Source: [Clostridium] fimetarium
Lineage (GTDB): Bacteria > Bacillota > Clostridia > Lachnospirales > Lachnospiraceae
NCBI RefSeq assembly: GCF_900111235.1
Contig: NZ_FOJI01000022.1
Location: 1-63,163 of the forward strand
Direction: 5' to 3'
DNA: 63,163 bases
In this document: positions 43,692 through 51,791 of the stretch, one piece after another
How positions within the stretch are numbered: position 1 is the stretch's first letter
Layout of the letters: each line of letters starts with the position of its first letter
Program-made: the position numbers and the translations under genes
Notes under the pieces: model-generated
What the model saw: only the letters and a program-made list of their open reading frames with translations
Told to the model about the DNA's origin: nothing
Database searches by the model: none

Positions 43692-44531
43692 ATGCAAAAT
43701 AACAAAAGAATAATTCAGTCAATAGAAGAATATTGTTTGAATCTGCCAGGAGCATATGAGACAAGACCATTTGGGAAGTATCCAATCTGCTATCGGGTAA
43801 TGGGGAAAATATTCGCTCAGTTTAATCCAGAAGAAAAGTTTTATAAAATTACATTAAAGTGTGAACCAGAAAAGGCGAATCTTTATAGGCAGCTTTATCC
43901 AGAGCTGGTGGTACGAGGATATCATTGTCCACCAGTTCAACAGCCATATTGGAATACCATTAACTTAGATCGCTTCTTAGATATGGAATTATTATTCCAA
44001 ATGATTGATGAAGCTTACGATGCGATAATAGGAAAACTTATTAAAAAGGCAAGAATGCAATTTTCAGAGTTATCTGAGCTACATTTTAAAGATACAGATG
44101 GATCAGATCCGGATTTTATTCTTCTTTGCAGAAAACTAGACGATGCGTTGGATGAACTTGTTGGCACCAAATCTCAGAGAAGTCAGTATGATCAGTATAA
44201 CCAAAGAGATAATATTCATAATGTGATTGTGGCTTATCGAGATGGAATTCCGGTTGCCTGTGGTGCATTTAAAATGTATGACGAAGAACATGCAGAGTTA
44301 AAACGTATATTTACAGATACATTTTGTCGAAATATAGGATTAGGTGCAGAAATGGTAAGGCGATTAGAATCAAAGGCAAAAATCTTAGGATATAAATGGT
44401 GTATTTTAGAAACTGGAAAACAGTTGGAAGCAGCATTTCATATGTACAATAAAGCAGGATATAAAATTATTCCTAATTATGGTCAGTATGCGGATATGCC
44501 AGATTCCATCTGTATGGAACGAAAAATATGA
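43692..44531 (+). CDS. MmcQ/YjbR domain fused to a GNAT domain
   Basis: A 279-residue two-domain protein. Residues 1-115 match the MmcQ/YjbR (CyaY-like fold) family: EEYCLNLPGAYETRPFGKYPICYRV, GKIFAQFN, ITLKCEP, and a conserved W in YWNTINLD. A linker leads to a GNAT domain (about 165-279) with CGAFKMYDEEHAELKRIFT, a variant acetyl-CoA loop RNIGLGAEMV and AFHMYNKAGYKII. The two domains usually occur as separate proteins. AAGGAG precedes ATG 43692. Function is unknown; acetylation of a small molecule or protein is expected. Confidence 0.87.
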   Translation: MQNNKRIIQSIEEYCLNLPGAYETRPFGKYPICYRVMGKIFAQFNPEEKFYKITLKCEPEKANLYRQLYPELVVRGYHCPPVQQPYWNTINLDRFLDMELLFQMIDEAYDAIIGKLIKKARMQFSELSELHFKDTDGSDPDFILLCRKLDDALDELVGTKSQRSQYDQYNQRDNIHNVIVAYRDGIPVACGAFKMYDEEHAELKRIFTDTFCRNIGLGAEMVRRLESKAKILGYKWCILETGKQLEAAFHMYNKAGYKIIPNYGQYADMPDSICMERKI

Positions 44532-44583
44532 GGTGCCTAGAAAAGAGCATATTATAATCAGGAAGATAATATGTAATTATTTC

Positions 44584-44612
44584 TTGATAACAAAGAGAAC
44601 TAAGAATATAAT
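44584..44612 (+). promoter_or_regulatory. Sigma-A-type promoter of the second ABC exporter
   Basis: TTGATA (44584-44589), 17 nt, TATAAT (44607-44612). Transcription would start near 44619 and meet the leader terminator after about 30 nt. Confidence 0.7.
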
Positions 44613-44646
44613 AAAATAATTGAGGGAAATTAAGGTAAATTTATTA

Positions 44647-44661
44647 GTGAAAAAGCTATAA
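44647..44661 (+). other. Candidate leader mini-ORF overlapping the attenuator
   Basis: GTG-AAA-AAG-CTA-TAA encodes MKKL and stops inside the left arm of the terminator stem. TAAGG lies 11 nt upstream. The same frame is open from TTG 44620. A stalled ribosome here would cover the left arm and prevent termination. Confidence 0.35.
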
Positions 44662-44689
44662 ACTCCCAGCAGGAGTTTATAGCTTTTTT
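44650..44689 (+). terminator. Leader terminator (attenuator) before the ABC exporter
   Basis: A 17-bp perfect stem, AAAAAGCTATAAACTCC (44650-44666) with its complement (44672-44688), loop CAGCA, ending in T6 (44684-44689). It sits between a consensus-like promoter and the exporter ribosome binding site GAGGGG (44703), so it interrupts the exporter transcript unless overcome. Confidence 0.82.
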
Positions 44690-44715
44690 AGAAGGATAAA
44701 TAGAGGGGTGAGTAA

Positions 44716-46452
44716 GTGTTAAGTATTTGGAAGTTATCTAGAAAAAAATATCTTGTGGCAGTGCAGATTATAATGAATATCGGAATTGTTTTGATCTCTA
44801 TCTGGGTCAGTGATTTTGCAAAGAATGTTGTGGATATTGGATTAGAAATCAGTGATATCAGTAAGACTCTTATGGTGATTTTGGGGATTACATGTGTGGG
44901 GATGTTAATGAACTACATAGGTGTATATGCAAGATCCATTTATTCCATTAATCTGGTGGAAAAGATGAGAGGAATGCTGGTTTCAAAGATGCTCAATTGC
45001 AAATATTCATATTTTGAAAATGAGCACTCGGGTACGATAAAAAACAAAATGAACTATGATATGGGAAATGTGGCAAGCTATATGTCTGGTAGTTTTCCTG
45101 CTTTCATTAGTAGCATGATTATGTTTACATTGAGCTTTGCATATCTGTTGACAGTAAATTTGTCAATGACATTGGTGTGCTCGATTTGCGTCCCAGCAGC
45201 ATTCTTTCTTACGAAGAAGGTTGCAGCGCCTACATATAAAACAATGGAAAAATTTGAAAATAAGATGGATGAGGTATCAGAAATCGGACAGGATTCTGTT
45301 ACAGGAATTAAGGTAGAGAAAGCTTATAATCTGTATAAAGTTCGAAATGAGTATTTTAAGAAAAATATGGATGAGGCAACAGAGTGTTATAGAGAATATG
45401 AGCGACGTGTAATTAACGCGGGTCCATATAAATATTTGATAAAAGCAGCACCAACATTTATCTGTATTATTGTTGGATTTATTAATGCTTATTTTGGCAA
45501 GATGACAAGTGGCGAATTTATCGCATTTATACTACTTATGAGAAATGTGTCTAATCCACTTTCTACCTTGCCACAATATATGATTGAGTTAAAAGAAGCG
45601 ACGGTTTCGATGAACAGAGTGCTTGAACTGTTTCAGTACGAGGACGAGCAATTTGGAACTGGAGTTGCAGATGAGACAAGTAAAGATGTTTTTGATGAGA
45701 CAAGTAAAGATGTTTTTGAACTTGAAGATGTCTGCTTTTCATATTCAGATGAAGGAAAAGCGGTGCTTGAGAATTTGAACCTATCGATTGAGCGTGGAAA
45801 AACGGTAGCAATAGCCGGACCAAGTGGAAATGGAAAAAGTACTTTGTTTAAATTAATGCTGGGCTTTCATGTTCCTAATGCGGGGAAAGTGAAGCTTTAT
45901 GGGATGGATTTGCAGGACTGGAATATTGAAGCGGCCAGAGAGAAGATTTCTTATGTATCGCAGGAAACATATTTGTTCAACGGCTCAGTTGCAGAAAATA
46001 TTGGATATGGAAAACCGGATGCAACATTTGAGGAGATAGTACAGGCTTCTCAAAAGGCATTTGCTTATGATTTTATTATGGAAATGCCTGAAGGATTTCA
46101 GACACAGTTATCAGAGTGGGGTGGAAATCTATCAGGTGGACAAAGACAGAGAATTTCAATTGCCAGAGCATTTTTAAAGGATGCCCCAATTTTCATATTA
46201 GATGAGATGACTTCTGCATTGGATGTTGAGTCAGAAAAATCAATTCAGAGGGCGATTGAAGATTATAGCAAATCAAAGACAGTGATTATTATTGCACACA
46301 GATTATCTACCATTGTAAATGCTGACAAGATTGTAGTGCTAAATGAAGGAAAAGTTGCAGAAACTGGAAATCACAAGCAGTTGATTTCAGGGGCAGGTCT
46401 CTATGCAAAACTCTATAAAAATCAGGAGGTGTCCTGTGATTCGATTATTTAA
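44716..46452 (+). CDS. ABC exporter, first half (attenuator-controlled)
   Basis: A 578-residue half-transporter: six membrane helices (about 12-300), coupling motif YSYFENEHSGTIKNKMNYD, then an ATPase with Walker A GPSGNGKST, Q-loop, signature LSGGQRQRIS and IFILDEMTSALD, in which the usual catalytic EAT is EMT. The TMD-NBD linker contains an exact tandem duplication, DETSKDVF twice (319-334). GTG 44716 follows GAGGGGTG. It overlaps the next exporter gene by 17 nt, so the active form is probably a heterodimer. Multidrug or peptide export is likely. Confidence 0.93.
   Translation: MLSIWKLSRKKYLVAVQIIMNIGIVLISIWVSDFAKNVVDIGLEISDISKTLMVILGITCVGMLMNYIGVYARSIYSINLVEKMRGMLVSKMLNCKYSYFENEHSGTIKNKMNYDMGNVASYMSGSFPAFISSMIMFTLSFAYLLTVNLSMTLVCSICVPAAFFLTKKVAAPTYKTMEKFENKMDEVSEIGQDSVTGIKVEKAYNLYKVRNEYFKKNMDEATECYREYERRVINAGPYKYLIKAAPTFICIIVGFINAYFGKMTSGEFIAFILLMRNVSNPLSTLPQYMIELKEATVSMNRVLELFQYEDEQFGTGVADETSKDVFDETSKDVFELEDVCFSYSDEGKAVLENLNLSIERGKTVAIAGPSGNGKSTLFKLMLGFHVPNAGKVKLYGMDLQDWNIEAAREKISYVSQETYLFNGSVAENIGYGKPDATFEEIVQASQKAFAYDFIMEMPEGFQTQLSEWGGNLSGGQRQRISIARAFLKDAPIFILDEMTSALDVESEKSIQRAIEDYSKSKTVIIIAHRLSTIVNADKIVVLNEGKVAETGNHKQLISGAGLYAKLYKNQEVSCDSII
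45670..45717 (+). repeat. 24-bp perfect in-frame tandem duplication
   Basis: Two identical 24-bp units (45670-45693 and 45694-45717), each coding for DETSKDVF, in the linker between membrane and ATPase domains. Perfect identity implies recent origin or conversion. Confidence 0.9.
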
Positions 46453-48088
46453 AGACTTGAAAAATACCATGGTATTTTTAAAAGGGCATTATTTGGAATA
46501 TTATTCAGGAATTATAGGGATGACACTTTTATATGCGAGTACAGCAATTTTGGAATCATACCTGATAAAGAGACTCTTGAATTTGAATTCAAAGGTAAAT
46601 ATGGAAGTGATTATGTATATTACCGGTGCAGTACTGATTTATCTGATTTTGATATGGAAATTCCTTCCTAAGTTTACATTTATGTTCAATGGAACAGCAA
46701 AATATGGGCATGGCAATGTTAATAAGGTAATATACGGGAAATTTGGGAAGATACCAGTTGGTTATTATGAGAAGAATCACAGCGGCAAGATTATGTCAGT
46801 TTTGTATAATGATAGCTGGGTTCTATCAGTTATATTTATGCGTCATTTGAGAAGAACAGTGGCATCATTAACTACAATCATTATATATTTAGTGCCAATG
46901 CTCCTATTTGATTATCGTCTAACTTGTATTATTTTTGTACTAAATATTTTAACGCTCTGGGTGAATACCTCAATTGCAAAGAAAATGAGAGCTAGATCGA
47001 AGACGATTCAAAATGAATTGGCAAATATGAATGCCACAATTTCTGATATTTTAAGCGGAATGTCTGTAATTAGAATATATCATCAGGCGAAACGAATGGA
47101 AGAGGATTTTAGGAAGAATAATAAGGTGGTATCACATTTAAACAAAAGAAACAGTAAAACTACCGCATTTCTGACTTCCTATATTTTCCTGGTATCTATG
47201 ATTCAGATGACTGTGTTTTTGGTGTTAGGTACAATTATGGTTCAATATAAGCTCACCACATTTGGTGATATCTTAGGAATTATGAGTTTACAAACAGCCT
47301 TGGATCTGAATTTTAGAGAATTCGCAGAATATTTTCCACAATTATATAACTGTTTGGCTGGAACCGAACGAGTATATGAATTTCTGGATCTCGAAGAGGA
47401 GAAAAAAGCTTATCCACTAGATAGGATGGAGGAACCTGGGTACATAGAATTTAGAAATGTTACATTTGGATATGAGAAAGAAAACCCAGTACTAACTGAC
47501 TTTAATATGAAGGTAAATAAGGGACAGACCTTTGCAATTGTAGGGGAAAGTGGGAGTGGAAAGAGTTCTGTCGCGAAATTGCTGATGGGATTCTATATGC
47601 CACAAAGCGGAAGCATATCAATCGCTGGAAAAAATATTTCGGATATGACACTAGAAGAAATGCGTGGTCAGGTGTCCTATGTTCCTCAGGAAGCTATGCT
47701 ATTTGGTGTATCTATCATGGATAATATTAGATATGGAAAATCGGATGCGACGGACGATGAGGTAGTTGAAGCCGCAAAATCCGCAAATGCGCATGATTTT
47801 ATACTTGAACAGGAAAATGGTTATGAGACTCAGGTTGGTGAAAGGGGCATTCGACTTTCAGGTGGACAATGTCAAAGAATCGCAATCGCAAGGGCAATTC
47901 TTAAGAATGCACCGATTCTTTTGTTGGATGAAGCTACTTCCGCACTTGATACAGAATCAGAGAGATTAATTAAAGAAACACTACGCAACTATGGAAAAAC
48001 AAGGACTACGATTATTATTGCACATAGGTTGTCTACGATTGAGGATGCCGACCAGGTATTCCAGATGGGTGCTATTGGTTCGAAATGA
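46436..48088 (+). CDS. ABC exporter, second half
   Basis: A 550-residue partner of the preceding half-transporter. Six membrane helices (about 20-310), coupling motif VGYYEKNHSGKIMSVLYND, then an ATPase with Walker A GESGSGKSS, signature LSGGQCQRIAIARA and ILLLDEATSALD. The signature and catalytic glutamate are canonical. GTG 46436 is preceded by AGGAGGTG at 46424-46431, the strongest ribosome binding site of the pair; an upstream in-frame ATG at 46403 lacks one. No terminator is visible after it. Confidence 0.93.
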   Translation: MIRLFKDLKNTMVFLKGHYLEYYSGIIGMTLLYASTAILESYLIKRLLNLNSKVNMEVIMYITGAVLIYLILIWKFLPKFTFMFNGTAKYGHGNVNKVIYGKFGKIPVGYYEKNHSGKIMSVLYNDSWVLSVIFMRHLRRTVASLTTIIIYLVPMLLFDYRLTCIIFVLNILTLWVNTSIAKKMRARSKTIQNELANMNATISDILSGMSVIRIYHQAKRMEEDFRKNNKVVSHLNKRNSKTTAFLTSYIFLVSMIQMTVFLVLGTIMVQYKLTTFGDILGIMSLQTALDLNFREFAEYFPQLYNCLAGTERVYEFLDLEEEKKAYPLDRMEEPGYIEFRNVTFGYEKENPVLTDFNMKVNKGQTFAIVGESGSGKSSVAKLLMGFYMPQSGSISIAGKNISDMTLEEMRGQVSYVPQEAMLFGVSIMDNIRYGKSDATDDEVVEAAKSANAHDFILEQENGYETQVGERGIRLSGGQCQRIAIARAILKNAPILLLDEATSALDTESERLIKETLRNYGKTRTTIIIAHRLSTIEDADQVFQMGAIGSK

Positions 48089-48212
48089 TAATAATGTATT
48101 GATATGGAGAGATATATGTTAAACTTATATTATACGAATGGAGAAACTTCCTTACGGATGTAATTGAAAAAGATAGTACATCAGAGAAAATAGAACTAGG
48201 GAGGGGTAAATA

Positions 48213-49376
48213 TTGTCAGTGACGGTAGAAAAAATGTATCAGGTACTAAAAGATAAGTATCAGCTAAAATTAATTTCCGGAGAAAAGGGAATTCATAATA
48301 TGGTGCAATGGATGAGTGTTATTGATAATAATGATGTTATTCCATATATGAGGGCCACTGAATTGGCTGTTACAACGGGGTTCGCAATCAAAAATGAAAC
48401 CGAATTGTTACAAACCTGTATTTTGTTACAGGAGCAATCAGTCAGTGGTTTTATCATAAATATTGGACCATATATATCTGAAATACCCGAAAGTGTAATT
48501 GATTATTGCAAAAGTAAGAAATTTCCGCTTTTCTCATTACCATGGGAAGTAAGACTAATTGATATAATAAATGAAATTGATCAATTAATGATATATAGTT
48601 CACATATGAAAGAAAATATTGCGGAGATTTTTAAGGATTATATTTTTTCAGCGGAACTTAAACAGGAACGTAAAGATATTTTAGAAAAAAACGGCTTTAG
48701 AGAAATAGAGAAATATCAAATGTTATTATTTGAATATAAGGCGGATGAAATTAATAATACATTGGAGGTTCCAATTGAAAGCATCCATAATGATGTTGAA
48801 AAAAGCCTTAATTTATATCATGAGCGTTATGTGATAATATCTCATTATGACCAACTGATTGTTTTGATCATAGATAAAAATCATATAGAAATGAAAAGGA
48901 TTATAGAAACTATACATGAGATGATTTTGAAAAAATATAATAATTATAATATATTTATGCTGATGGGACCAAAGAACATGGAATTTTTAGATATCGGAAG
49001 ATATTATAAAGATATGGATACTGCTTTACTTTTGGCAAAGCGTACAAAACAAAATTATTTATTTTATGATGAATTAGATATTTACAAACTATTATTAGTT
49101 ATCAATCATACAACTGTATTAAAAGATTATTATAATGATATTTTAGGACGATTGGATGAGTATGACAAAATAAATCAAACCGATTCAATCACATATTTAA
49201 AACAATATATGAGCCTCAATGGAGGGATTCAAAATATGGCAAAGGAAAATTTTGTACATAGAAATACAATCACTTACAATTTAAAAAAAATCGAAAAAAT
49301 AATAGATTTAAATTTGGAAGATTGGAGTGATCGGTTAAAAATACAGATCTGCTTATTAATACATGATTTGCTATGA
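48213..49376 (+). CDS. PucR-type transcriptional regulator
   Basis: A 387-residue regulator. The N-terminal PucR domain (about 8-125) includes EKGIHNMVQWMSVIDNND, ELAVTTGFAIK and SGFIINIGPYI. The C-terminus holds the CdaR/PucR helix-turn-helix, YMSLNGGIQNMAKENFVHRNTITYNLKKIEKII. Relatives control catabolic operons for purines, sugar acids and amino acids and sense the substrate. TTG 48213 is the start, with GGGAGGGG 6 nt upstream. It directly precedes the importer-catabolic operon at 49555-57714 and is its probable activator. Confidence 0.92.
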   Translation: MSVTVEKMYQVLKDKYQLKLISGEKGIHNMVQWMSVIDNNDVIPYMRATELAVTTGFAIKNETELLQTCILLQEQSVSGFIINIGPYISEIPESVIDYCKSKKFPLFSLPWEVRLIDIINEIDQLMIYSSHMKENIAEIFKDYIFSAELKQERKDILEKNGFREIEKYQMLLFEYKADEINNTLEVPIESIHNDVEKSLNLYHERYVIISHYDQLIVLIIDKNHIEMKRIIETIHEMILKKYNNYNIFMLMGPKNMEFLDIGRYYKDMDTALLLAKRTKQNYLFYDELDIYKLLLVINHTTVLKDYYNDILGRLDEYDKINQTDSITYLKQYMSLNGGIQNMAKENFVHRNTITYNLKKIEKIIDLNLEDWSDRLKIQICLLIHDLL

Positions 49377-49414
49377 GTTATGCGCGTGCATAAAAATGAT
49401 TGGGAGCGTGTCTA

Positions 49415-49443
49415 TTGAATTTATAATAATTGATTGTTATAAT
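49415..49443 (+). promoter_or_regulatory. Promoter of the amino-acid catabolic operon
   Basis: TTGAAT (49415-49420), 17 nt, TATAAT (49438-49443). Expected start near 49450, leaving a leader of about 100 nt that contains a terminator. Confidence 0.65.
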
Positions 49444-49491
49444 GATAAAAATTAAATAAAGTTTGTAGCCAATTAAGGTGCATAAAAAAAT

Positions 49492-49526
49492 CAGAGAGGA
49501 TAAATAGGTCCTCTCTGTTTTTTTTT
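49492..49526 (+). terminator. Terminator in the gap before the catabolic operon (attenuator or PucR gene terminator)
   Basis: CAGAGAGGA (49492-49500) pairs with TCCTCTCTG (49509-49517), followed by nine T (49518-49526). Only about 15 nt separate it from the next ribosome binding site, too few for another promoter, so operon transcripts from 49415 must pass it. It may also end the PucR mRNA. Confidence 0.82.
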
Positions 49527-49554
49527 ATAATAATTAAATCAAAGGAGAGAAATT

Positions 49555-50343
49555 ATGAAAAAAAGAGTAATGAGAATGGTAGCAATGTTACTGATGTTGA
49601 TAACAATTATGAGTATTGCAGGATGTGGAAAGGTAGACACTTCTACTTGGAGTGCCATTAAAAAAGAAGGAAAATTCACTTTTGCTTGTTCAGGTGGATA
49701 TCCACCATTCAACTATATTGATGATAGTGGAAAATTAGTTGGATTTGATGTTGATATTGCAAATGCGCTTGCAGAAGTCATGGGAGTGAAAGCAGAGGGA
49801 ATTACAACAGAGTGGGATGGTATTCTAGGAGGTCTTACTGCAAAGAGATTTGATACAGTTATTGGAAGTATGGCAATAACAGATGCAAGGTTAGAGCAAG
49901 TTAATTTTACAAATCCATATTATTATGATGGTGCACAGTTTTTTGCTCCACAAAATAAAGGGTTTAAGTCTTTAGCTGATTCGGCAGTAACTAAAGTTGG
50001 AGTCGTAACAGGAACAACATTCCAGAAAGAGTTAGAAAAATATTCAAATGTTAAGGATGTACTTAATTTTTCCAGTGATGTGGAAAATTTCATTGCAGCA
50101 AATCAAGGAAGAACAGATGGCCTCATTACTAGTCGTTTTGTTGGACTACAAGCGCCTAAGGAATACAATTTGGTAGCAGTAGGAGATTTGTTATATAACG
50201 AAAAAATTGGAATTGCAGTAACAAAAGAAAATACTGAATTATTAGATCAGCTAAATACAGCGTTGAAAACAATAATTGATAACGGAACATATGATAAAAT
50301 TAGTGAAAAATACTTTGGATGCAATATCCTTGAAACAAAATAG
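49555..50343 (+). CDS. Polar amino-acid-type ABC substrate-binding lipoprotein
   Basis: A 262-residue family 3 solute-binding protein. Signal peptide ends in the lipobox IAGC (C24). GGYPPFNYIDDSGKLVGFDVDIANALAEVMG, GSMAITDARLEQVNFTNPYYY and GRTDGLITSRFVGL are family motifs. The Arg that binds a carboxylate (TDARLE) is present, but the Asp that normally binds the alpha-ammonium group (in R-x-D-x3-x-D) aligns with Ser in GLITS. This suggests a ligand that is not a free alpha-amino acid. AAAGGAGAG precedes ATG 49555. First gene of a nine-gene operon. Confidence 0.93.
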   Translation: MKKRVMRMVAMLLMLITIMSIAGCGKVDTSTWSAIKKEGKFTFACSGGYPPFNYIDDSGKLVGFDVDIANALAEVMGVKAEGITTEWDGILGGLTAKRFDTVIGSMAITDARLEQVNFTNPYYYDGAQFFAPQNKGFKSLADSAVTKVGVVTGTTFQKELEKYSNVKDVLNFSSDVENFIAANQGRTDGLITSRFVGLQAPKEYNLVAVGDLLYNEKIGIAVTKENTELLDQLNTALKTIIDNGTYDKISEKYFGCNILETK

Positions 50344-50367
50344 AAGAATTGAAAGTTGGTGAACAGA

Positions 50368-51039
50368 ATGTTAAGTGGATTAACAGAATTTTTTATGACA
50401 GCGTTTGAAAATCTTCCGAAATTTACAAATAGTATTCTGATGACATTGAGTCTTTCAATTTGGTCCATTTTATTAGGTACAGTTATTGGTGTTTTGATAT
50501 GTGCAATGAAGATGTCTAAAATAAAGATTCTAAAAGGGATAGCTGGAGGCTATGTAGCAATCATAAGAGGTACTCCATTGTTGCTCCAGTTATTTTTTAT
50601 ATTTTATGGATTACCACAGCTTGGTATTTATTTTAGCAGTTATATGACCGCGGTTATGGGACTGGCGCTCCATAGCGCGGCTTATATAAGCGAAATATTT
50701 AGAGGCTCAATTTTATCAATATCATATGGACAGCAAGAGGCGGCAACGGCCATTGGAATGACCAAATTTGAGTCATTTATTCATGTTATCTTCCCTCAGG
50801 CTTTTAAAATTTCGGTACCGGCTCTTGGAAATCAGTTTTTACTAGCAATTTTAGATTCATCTTTAGTTAGTGTAATTACAATAACGGAAACAATGATGAA
50901 AGCAAAGCAGTTGGCTTCAGCAACCTATGCAATCTTCCCAATTTACTTTGACGCAGCTATTATATATATGATACTTACCTATTCATTAGGGTACTTATTA
51001 AAAAAATTAGAGCAGAGATTGAGGGTGAACGAACGATGA
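50368..51039 (+). CDS. Polar amino-acid-type ABC permease
   Basis: A 223-residue permease of the HisM/GlnP type with about five membrane segments. The coupling loop [34 protein letters not shown] is the EAA motif, and [24 protein letters not shown] is the family start of helix 3. ATG 50368 follows GGTGAA; TTG 50356 is less likely. It overlaps the ATPase gene by 4 nt (ATGA). Confidence 0.92.
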   Translation: MLSGLTEFFMTAFENLPKFTNSILMTLSLSIWSILLGTVIGVLICAMKMSKIKILKGIAGGYVAIIRGTPLLLQLFFIFYGLPQLGIYFSSYMTAVMGLALHSAAYISEIFRGSILSISYGQQEAATAIGMTKFESFIHVIFPQAFKISVPALGNQFLLAILDSSLVSVITITETMMKAKQLASATYAIFPIYFDAAIIYMILTYSLGYLLKKLEQRLRVNER

Positions 51040-51776
51040 ACAAAATAATTGAAACTAAAAATTTGGTTAAAACATTTGGTGATTTGGAAGTGTTAAAAGG
51101 AATTGATTTTTCCATAAGTAAAGGTGAAGTCGTAAGTATCATTGGATCTAGTGGCTCTGGGAAAAGTACATTTTTAAGATGTTTGAATTTTTTAGAGGAA
51201 AAAACATTAGGTGATATTATTTTCGATAGTAAAATCATTGGAAAGAATGCGAAAAGTATCCATTTGTTACAACAGAAAGTTGGAATGGTATTTCAAAGCT
51301 TTAATTTATTTTCCAATATGACTATTCTAAAGAACGTGATGAGTGGGCCATTAATCGTCCAAAAGAAGAATAAAGAAGTAGCAAGAAAAATAGCTTTGGA
51401 AATGCTCAAAAAGGTTGGCTTGGAGGAAAAAGCGAATGTATATCCAAGTAAACTATCTGGAGGTCAACAGCAAAGAGCTGCAATAGCCAGAACATTGGCG
51501 ATGTATCCAGAGGTGGTCCTTTTTGATGAGCCAACCTCCGCGCTTGACCCTGAACTGGTAGTAGAAGTACTTAGTGTAATTAAGAAAATGGCAAATGAGG
51601 GTATGACTATGATCATTGTGACACACGAGATGGGATTCGCAAAAGAAGTCTCGGATCGGGTTATTTTCTTACATGAAGGATTAGTTGCAGAAGAAGGAAA
51701 TCCAGAACAAATCTTTAGTAATCCACAACACAAACGTCTTCAGAGTTTTTTAAGTAGTAACATTATTTTGGGATAA
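51036..51776 (+). CDS. Polar amino-acid-type ABC ATPase
   Basis: A 246-residue GlnQ/HisP-type ATPase. Walker A is [15 protein letters not shown], the Q-loop is [14 protein letters not shown], the signature is [16 protein letters not shown], and Walker B is [15 protein letters not shown] with the switch histidine in TVTHEMG-like [10 protein letters not shown]. It completes the three-gene importer and overlaps the permease by 4 nt. An aminotransferase gene follows after 15 nt, which ties the imported substrate to amine metabolism. Confidence 0.95.
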   Translation: MNKIIETKNLVKTFGDLEVLKGIDFSISKGEVVSIIGSSGSGKSTFLRCLNFLEEKTLGDIIFDSKIIGKNAKSIHLLQQKVGMVFQSFNLFSNMTILKNVMSGPLIVQKKNKEVARKIALEMLKKVGLEEKANVYPSKLSGGQQQRAAIARTLAMYPEVVLFDEPTSALDPELVVEVLSVIKKMANEGMTMIIVTHEMGFAKEVSDRVIFLHEGLVAEEGNPEQIFSNPQHKRLQSFLSSNIILG

Positions 51777-51791
51777 GGAAGAAAACGAATT

